Below the pieces are notes generated by a model that did no database searches, had not been told where the DNA came from, and saw nothing but the letters and a program-made list of their open reading frames with translations. A program made the position numbers and the translations under genes. From Nocardiopsis_C rhodophaea (GTDB taxonomy: Bacteria; Actinomycetota; Actinomycetes; Streptosporangiales; Streptosporangiaceae), in the NCBI RefSeq assembly GCF_039530945.1, contig NZ_BAAAPC010000023.1, positions 1-64,000 of the forward strand: DNA of 64,000 nt, written 5' to 3'. Below, one piece after another: positions 59,123 to 64,000 of this stretch. The first letter of the stretch is position 1; the number at the start of each line of letters is the position of its first letter.

Positions 59123-59884
59123 TCAGCCGCCGTAGCGTCGGCTCCGCGCGCCGTAGGAGCGGACCGCGCGCAGGAAGTCGACTCTGCGGAAGGCAGGCCA
59201 GAAGACCTCGCAGAAGTAGAACTCCGAGTGCGCGCTCTGCCAGAGCAGGAAGCCGGAAAGGCGCTGCTCCCCCGAGGTCCGGATGAGCAGATCCGGGTCG
59301 GGCTGGCCGCGGGTATAGAGATGCTCCGCGATGTGCTCCAGGTCGAGGCGCTCGGCGAGCTCCTCAATGCTGGTGCCCTTGGCCGCCTCGGCGAGGAGGA
59401 GCGACCGCACCGCGTCGGCGATCTCACGTCTTCCCCCATACCCCACGGCAACATTGACAATCAGCCCGGAGTTGCCGGATGTGGCCGCGCCCGCCTCTTT
59501 CATGACACGGGCGGTCGAATCGGGCAGCAGGTCGAGGGCGCCCATGGGGTTCACGTGCCAGCCCTCGGCCTGCAGCCGCCGCACGGTGTTCTCGATGATC
59601 TCCAGCAGCGGGTCGAGCTCTTCGGGCGGGCGGGTGAGGTTGTCGGTGGACAGCAGCCACATCGTGACCACCTGCACGCCGACTTCGTCGCACCAGCCCA
59701 GCAGTTCGAAGATCTTCTCGGCGCCGGCCTGGTGCCCCTGCTCGACCTTGGCCAGCCCACTGGTCTTCGCCCATCGGCGGTTGCCGTCGAGGATCACGCC
59801 GACGTGTCGGGGGATCTCGTAGCTGTCGAGCTTGCGCTCCAGCCGACGCTCGTAGAGCCAGTAGAGGGGATCGCGGAACCCCAT
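59123..59884 (-). CDS. uppS: Isoprenyl transferase (cis-prenyltransferase, UppS-like)
   Basis: 253 residues from ATG 59884. The catalytic Asp33 sits in GVILDGNRRWAK. Other cis-prenyltransferase motifs are present: VTMWLLSTDNLTRPPEEL, NVAVGYGGRREI, and DLLIRTSGEQRLSGFLLWQSAHSE. These enzymes add IPP units to an allylic diphosphate to form decaprenyl or undecaprenyl diphosphate (or shorter Z-chains), the lipid carrier for peptidoglycan. Actinobacteria often have two copies, so this could be either the short- or long-chain enzyme. Confidence 0.95.
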   Translation of the reverse strand: MGFRDPLYWLYERRLERKLDSYEIPRHVGVILDGNRRWAKTSGLAKVEQGHQAGAEKIFELLGWCDEVGVQVVTMWLLSTDNLTRPPEELDPLLEIIENTVRRLQAEGWHVNPMGALDLLPDSTARVMKEAGAATSGNSGLIVNVAVGYGGRREIADAVRSLLLAEAAKGTSIEELAERLDLEHIAEHLYTRGQPDPDLLIRTSGEQRLSGFLLWQSAHSEFYFCEVFWPAFRRVDFLRAVRSYGARSRRYGG

Positions 59885-60017
59885 GGGTCGCTACCTTTCG
59901 CCGATGTTCGGGGGGAGGCCGGATTACCGCCGGGGCGCTCACACCCGATCACGGCTCAACAGGCCACCGGTGCGTGAGCACGGGAAAACTTCTCCAGGGT
60001 AGGCCTGTTTACTCCTC

Positions 60018-60611
60018 CTATGTCACAGCAAGCGACTTGCGCACATGCTTCCGGCCCTGATGGATCCGCGATTTCACCGTGCCCAGAGCCAGATCGAGTT
60101 CCTCGGCAATTTCGTTGTAGTCCATCTGGCACAGGTCCCGGAGGACCAACGGGGCCACCAGGTTGGGCCGGTCCTTCTCCAGCTGGTCGAGGGCTTCCAG
60201 CAGGTCGATGCGCGATCCCGCGATGACACTCGTCGTGCGCGGGTCGCGCTGGTTGGGGATGCGCTCGGCCTCGGTGGGCAGCTCGGCGGCGCGGCGCTTC
60301 ATCGACCGATAGGTCTGGCGCGCCGAGTTCGAGACGACGGTGTAGAGCCAGGTGGTGAACAGCGAATCGCCCTTGAACCCGCCGATGTTGCGTGCCACCC
60401 GCAGCAACGCGTCGTTGCAGGCCTCCTCGGCGTCCTGGCGGTAGGGCAGGAAGCGCGCGCACCGCCGCAGTACCTCCGGCTGGATGCGGCGGATCAGCTC
60501 CTCCAGCGCCGCCTGGTCGCCGTCGCGGGCGAGTACCGCGAGCTCTTCCAGGGAGTCGTCGACCCTCGCGGCCGGACGGCGCGGTGACGAGCCCTTCTCA
60601 GCGTTTCCCAC
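60018..60611 (-). CDS. RNA polymerase sigma factor, ECF type
   Basis: 197 residues from GTG 60611, with GGGAG upstream. Region 2 is at about 25-100 (IQPEVLRRCARFLPYRQDAEEACNDALL, DSLFTTWLYTVVSNSARQTYR) and region 4 at about 135-190 (LVLRDLCQMDYNEIAEELDLALGTVKSRIHQGRK). The helix-turn-helix that reads -35 is intact. It has no anti-sigma partner beside it. Instead a Ser/Thr kinase gene diverges from it across 182 bp, which hints at phosphorylation control, though nothing here proves that. Confidence 0.92.
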   Translation of the reverse strand: MGNAEKGSSPRRPAARVDDSLEELAVLARDGDQAALEELIRRIQPEVLRRCARFLPYRQDAEEACNDALLRVARNIGGFKGDSLFTTWLYTVVSNSARQTYRSMKRRAAELPTEAERIPNQRDPRTTSVIAGSRIDLLEALDQLEKDRPNLVAPLVLRDLCQMDYNEIAEELDLALGTVKSRIHQGRKHVRKSLAVT

Positions 60612-60793
60612 GGTTGGTCACTCCCTGACTGAAGAAGAAGAATTCCATGCCATCCAGCTGTTACACGCCCATCCCCCTCTATGAGGTTCACATCCTGGGA
60701 TGGAGGTGGACAAGCCCCCAAGGGGCCCGGTCGGCCCTGGACACCCCGTGAGTAAGGACGTTTGGCCCGGGCGGCACCGGTAAAGCAGTAGCT

Positions 60794-62167
60794 GTGGCAC
60801 AACCGGACATGTTCGGCCGTTACCGCGTCATACGCCATCTGGGCTCCGGCGCGTTCGCGACGGTGTGGCTCGCGCACGACGACCGCCTCGACACCCCGGT
60901 GGCCATCAAGGTCTTGGCCGAGAACTGGGCTCGCCGGATGGACGTACACCAACGTTTCATGGAAGAGGCTCGCATACTTCGGCAAACCGACTCCAACTGG
61001 TTGGTGCGCGTACACGACCTGGACGTCCTGCCCGACGAACGCCCGTACATGGTCATGACCTACGCCGACCAGGGAAGTGTCGCCGATCTCGTCGCCAACG
61101 GGCCGCTGCCGCTCGACGAAGCGCTGCGGTTACTGACCGAAATCGGCCAAGGCGTCACGGTGCTGCACCGGCACGGCACCATTCACAGGGACATCAAGCC
61201 GTCCAACGTCTTACTCCTGTCCAGTCCGGTGGGGCAGCGGGTGCTCGTGGCCGATCTCGGCTTCGCCAAGAGCATCGACCAGGCGTCCGGCTTCACCGCG
61301 GCGGCGGGCACGCCCGGGTACATGTCGCCGGAGCAGAGCGTGCCCGGTGGCGACATCGACGTCCGCGCCGACGTGTACTCGCTGGGAGCGGTCGCCTATG
61401 AACTCATCACCGGCCGACCCCCGCCGTCACCTCCGGTGCGGACCCCGCCGGGCCGGATCCGCCCCGGCCTGCCGCCGGCCCTCGACGAGCTGATCATGGC
61501 GGCGCTGTCGCCGGATCGCACCAACCGCCCGCCGGACGCCCAGGCCTTCACCGACCGGGTGCGCGCGATCCGTATGACGCCCGGACTGCCCACCTCGGTG
61601 CCGTGGTGGATGCGGCACCGGCCCAAGTGGGTGCGCACGGCCGCTGCCGTGCTCACCGCCGCGGTGCTGATGACCACCACCGGTGCGGCCGCGCTGCCGG
61701 GGCTGCGGTTCATCGATGTGCGCGACCTCAGCGGGCGGTTCGTCGTCGCCGTACCGCACGCATGGGCGCACCAGGCGCACGGGAACGGGTGGGAGCCGCG
61801 CGAGCTGGGGATCCTCGGCGGAAAGCAGCCCGGGGTCCTGGTCTCCACCGACATCGGGCGGTGGCGGGATGCCGGCGCGCCCTCCTACGGGGTGTTCGCC
61901 GGGCTGCTCCCGCGGTCGGCGGAGCGGCCCGGCCTGGACGAGCTCATCGACTCCGTCCCCTGCCCCGGTGAGCCCGTGCGGCGGACGGTCGACACCGAGC
62001 GGTGGACCGGGGAGATCCGGGAGTGGGACGAGTGCGCGCCCCGGTTCGGCGCCGCCATTCTGCACGCCCGGGAGGGCCAGGAGAGCATCTATGTGGAGGT
62101 GCGCCAGCCCGACCAGCGCCCGGGGATCGTCGACCGGGTCATCGACGGCACCCGGCTGCTGGAGTGA
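60794..62167 (+). CDS. Ser/Thr protein kinase with one transmembrane segment
   Basis: 457 residues from GTG 60794. The kinase domain is at about 8-260: GSGAFATVWLAHDD, the ATP-binding Lys39 (VAIKVL), HRDIKPSN near 131, then DLGF in place of the usual DFG. The transmembrane helix spans about 280-300 (AAAVLTAAVLMTTTGAAALPG). The outside domain of about 150 residues has two cysteines (DSVPCPGEP, EWDECAPRF) that may bridge. TTA codons occur at two sites in the kinase part. The gene ends directly at palindromic repeat copy B. Divergent from the sigma factor gene. Confidence 0.9.
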   Translation: MAQPDMFGRYRVIRHLGSGAFATVWLAHDDRLDTPVAIKVLAENWARRMDVHQRFMEEARILRQTDSNWLVRVHDLDVLPDERPYMVMTYADQGSVADLVANGPLPLDEALRLLTEIGQGVTVLHRHGTIHRDIKPSNVLLLSSPVGQRVLVADLGFAKSIDQASGFTAAAGTPGYMSPEQSVPGGDIDVRADVYSLGAVAYELITGRPPPSPPVRTPPGRIRPGLPPALDELIMAALSPDRTNRPPDAQAFTDRVRAIRMTPGLPTSVPWWMRHRPKWVRTAAAVLTAAVLMTTTGAAALPGLRFIDVRDLSGRFVVAVPHAWAHQAHGNGWEPRELGILGGKQPGVLVSTDIGRWRDAGAPSYGVFAGLLPRSAERPGLDELIDSVPCPGEPVRRTVDTERWTGEIREWDECAPRFGAAILHAREGQESIYVEVRQPDQRPGIVDRVIDGTRLLE

Positions 62168-62170
62168 CCT

Positions 62171-62242
62171 CCTCCGTTGATCTCGGCAGTATCGACCGAA
62201 TACTCGCCGGTATTCGGTCGATATCGCCGAGATCAACGGAGG
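62171..62242. repeat. Long palindromic dispersed repeat, copy B (inverted relative to copy A)
   Basis: 33-bp arms, 62171-62203 and 62210-62242, match with two adjacent mismatches around loop TCGCCG, the reverse complement of the copy A loop (CGGCGA). Starts 3 bp after the kinase stop and ends 6 bp before the stop of the convergent lipoprotein gene. It may double as a bidirectional terminator. Confidence 0.9.
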
Positions 62243-62247
62243 GGCAG

Positions 62248-62907
62248 TCATTTCTGGTAGCGGGAGAAGTCCAGCGAGCGCGCGATGGCGTCATAGCCGT
62301 CACTGTGCTCCATGTCGGTGATGGCCGCGACGCTGAGCTCCACGTCCACCTCGGGGACGTACCAGACCCGGCTGTCGAACCGTACACCGGCGCAGCGGAG
62401 GATCCACGCCGCGGACTCCACGCGTTCCCCGCTGACCGCGGTGAAATTCCGGCGGCCGAGCTCCGCCACCGTCTCGGGTTGCCCCTGGGGCGCCGTCCCG
62501 CCCGTGGTCGCCGCGTCGGGGCAGACCGACCACGGGCGCTTCCACCCGTCCCGGCTGCTGAGGTCCTTGCCCTTGGGATCGATCTGGCCGTACTTGGCGG
62601 CCCGTGCCGTGATGCGCAGCGCGGTGGGCGGGCAGACGTACGCGCGCCCGCTCTCGGCGTCGGGAGGCGTCAGGCAGTCATCGGAGAAGCGCGCCGACCA
62701 GCCCTTCGGCAGCACGAGGTGGATGTTGCGGTAGGAGTAGGCCTGGTCGCCCTCATCCAGACGGACGCCATCGGACGCCGAGGCCACGGGGCGGGCCAGG
62801 CCGGGGAGGGTGTCGAGGTGGGGCGTGGCGCACCCGGTCGCCAGCACGGTGCCCGCGACGAGCAGCCCGGCCGCGCTCCGCCTGCGCCCCCCGGCATGCT
62901 CCGTCAT
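62248..62907 (-). CDS. Putative lipoprotein
   Basis: 219 residues from ATG 62907, with AGGAG upstream. A signal with a lipobox is clear: AAGLLVAGTVLATGC, with Cys as the lipidated residue near 26. The mature domain has further cysteines (FSDDCLTPP, YVCPP, WSVCPD, ILRCAG) that could form disulfides. I see no named family. It converges on the kinase gene, separated from it only by the repeat. Confidence 0.82.
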   Translation of the reverse strand: MTEHAGGRRRSAAGLLVAGTVLATGCATPHLDTLPGLARPVASASDGVRLDEGDQAYSYRNIHLVLPKGWSARFSDDCLTPPDAESGRAYVCPPTALRITARAAKYGQIDPKGKDLSSRDGWKRPWSVCPDAATTGGTAPQGQPETVAELGRRNFTAVSGERVESAAWILRCAGVRFDSRVWYVPEVDVELSVAAITDMEHSDGYDAIARSLDFSRYQK

Positions 62908-63051
62908 GGCACTCCTGGATCAGCCCGTCCGCCGCCTTTTCGAGGGAGGCGCTCCGCGATGCGGATCATTCCCCGTACAGCCCAGTGTGACCCGCGTGCG
63001 GACGGCGGTATCGGCCGCCCCGCACGCGTTTCTTGTCTCCCAACGCGGCTT

Positions 63052-64000
63052 TCAGCGCAGGCGTTCCCGCAACCGCTCGGGTGTGGTGACGGGCAGGTCG
63101 CAGGTGAATCCCTGGCAGACGTAGGCCGCCGGGGCGCCGTCCACCAGGGGCCGGTCCCTGAGCAGCGGGATCCCGCCGTCGTCGGTGCCGTCGCCCAGGG
63201 TCAGCGCGGTGCCGAAGGGGGCGTGGTGCAGCGCGGTGCGGTGCAGTTCCCCGGTACGCGGATCGTCCCGAGGACCGACCACGGCGATCTCCAGCGGTCC
63301 GCTGAGCAGCGTCTCGGCCACGGTCAGCCCCCACCCGGCGAAGCGCGCGGCCTTCTCGGCGAGCAGCGTCACCGGGGACAGCGCCGCCTCGGCGGCCTGC
63401 CGGTAGCGGGCCGCCCCGGTCAGTCCGGCGTAGGCGAGCAGCGCCCCGGCGGCGGCGAACCAGCCGGAGGGCGTCGCGTTATCCGTCGGGTCCCGAGGGC
63501 GGTTGAACAGCGCCTCGCTGTCGTCGGCGGTGTCGAAGAAGCCGCCCTCGCCGTCGGCGAAGTGGTCCAGGACCGTGTCCAGCAGCCCGCCCGCTAGGGC
63601 CACCCACTCGGGTTCGCCGGTGACGGCGTGCAGCGCCAGCAGGCCCTCGGCGACATCACAGTAGTCCTCCAGGACACCGGCGCTCGCGCCCGCAGCGCCG
63701 TCGCGCGAGGTACGCAGGATCCGGCCGTCGTACATGTGGACATCGCGGAGGAGGCGCGCGGCGGCGCGGGCGTGGTCCACCAGGTCAGGGCGGTCGAATA
63801 GGGCACCGGCCTCGGCCAGCGCGGCGATCGCCAGGCCGTTCCAGGCGGCCACCACCTTGTCGTCGCGCTCCGGCCGGACACGCTGGGCGCGCGCGGCCAG
63901 CAGCGCGGCGCGGACGCGGGCGTAGCGGTCGGGGTCGCCGGGGTCGGAGCGCAGTTGCAGCACCGAGCTGCCGTGCTCGAAGGTTCCGGCCGCGGTGACG
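63052..64000 (-). CDS. 3' part of a YyaL/DUF255 thioredoxin-domain protein
   Basis: The frame is open to the right edge and reads from 64000 through GTFEHGSSVLQLRSD. About 315 residues are visible. The C-terminal alpha-alpha barrel of the YyaL / spermatogenesis-associated protein 20 family is recognisable: DDKVVAAWNGLAIAALAEAG, LEDYCDVAEGLLALHAVTGE, and GEGGFFDTADDSEALFNRPRD. The thioredoxin-like N-terminus (DUF255) lies beyond the window. The terminal CQGFTCDLPV holds a Cys pair common in the family. Function is poorly known. Confidence 0.9.
   Translation of the reverse strand, partial: VTAAGTFEHGSSVLQLRSDPGDPDRYARVRAALLAARAQRVRPERDDKVVAAWNGLAIAALAEAGALFDRPDLVDHARAAARLLRDVHMYDGRILRTSRDGAAGASAGVLEDYCDVAEGLLALHAVTGEPEWVALAGGLLDTVLDHFADGEGGFFDTADDSEALFNRPRDPTDNATPSGWFAAAGALLAYAGLTGAARYRQAAEAALSPVTLLAEKAARFAGWGLTVAETLLSGPLEIAVVGPRDDPRTGELHRTALHHAPFGTALTLGDGTDDGGIPLLRDRPLVDGAPAAYVCQGFTCDLPVTTPERLRERLR

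Noticed and set aside
1..64000. tRNA or rRNA genes, CRISPR arrays, insertion sequences
   Set aside because: No cloverleaf-like sequence, regularly spaced direct repeats, or transposase motifs were recognised on either strand.

Overview
The window looks like chromosomal DNA of a high-GC filamentous actinobacterium, most likely of the Nocardiopsis / Streptosporangiales type. This is an inference from the very high GC, GTG and TTG starts, WhiJ-type XRE/DUF397 gene pairs, a SARP regulator, RPF-type muralytic enzymes and actinobacterial DUF families (DUF4245, DUF3352, DUF6542, DUF1707). No rRNA, tRNA, CRISPR array, integrase or transposase was recognised.

Region 1 (about 1-16.2 kb) is an accessory, plasmid- or ICE-like segment. 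A partial gene end and an XRE/DUF397 regulatory pair with a twin AT-rich operator lead into a minus-strand operon for a Tcp-like type IV secretion apparatus. In transcription order it reads: TcpC-like protein, small membrane protein, a 1552-residue TcpE-linker-ParA-like fusion, VirB4-type ATPase, VirB6-like polytopic protein with a disordered tail, a one-pass membrane protein, a lytic transglycosylase-NlpC/P60 hydrolase, and a membrane-anchored orphan. No relaxase or coupling ATPase is in the window. A decayed short-chain dehydrogenase C-terminus lies beyond it at 17.0-17.3 kb.

Region 2 (17.4-30.1 kb) is a biosynthetic cluster built on 3-amino-4-hydroxybenzoate. Aspartate kinase feeds aspartate semialdehyde to a GriI-type aldolase and a GriH-type cyclase. 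An asparagine-synthetase-like enzyme, a tyrosinase-type copper oxidase and its MelC1 chaperone follow, with an FAD oxidoreductase, an F420-reductase-like protein, an MFS exporter, a LuxR and a SARP regulator. The set resembles the nitrosobenzamide (nsp) locus of Streptomyces murayamaensis more than grixazone. The GriI-type gene carries a one-base deletion, so the pathway may be broken here unless this is a sequence error.

Region 3 (30.4-64 kb) is mostly conserved chromosome: ychF, an FkbM methyltransferase, a GH3 glycosidase with divergent TetR, rmuC, DUF6542, xseB-xseA, a patatin, ispH, DUF4245, TetR, glpX, DUF3352, DUF1707, an AA10 LPMO, fumC, a Ser/Thr kinase, two muralytic enzymes, PhoD-type phosphodiesterase, PhoH, isoprenyl transferase, a sigma factor, a second kinase, a lipoprotein and the 3' part of a YyaL/DUF255 gene.

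Features that cut across regions: a palindromic dispersed repeat (30-33 bp arms; two full copies and one half copy at 10.06, 62.17 and 38.40 kb); two muralytic genes that share an N-terminus and a CRP-type promoter but not a catalytic domain; strong GC hairpins at most transcription-unit ends; and a 28-codon CxxC-CxxC micro-ORF.
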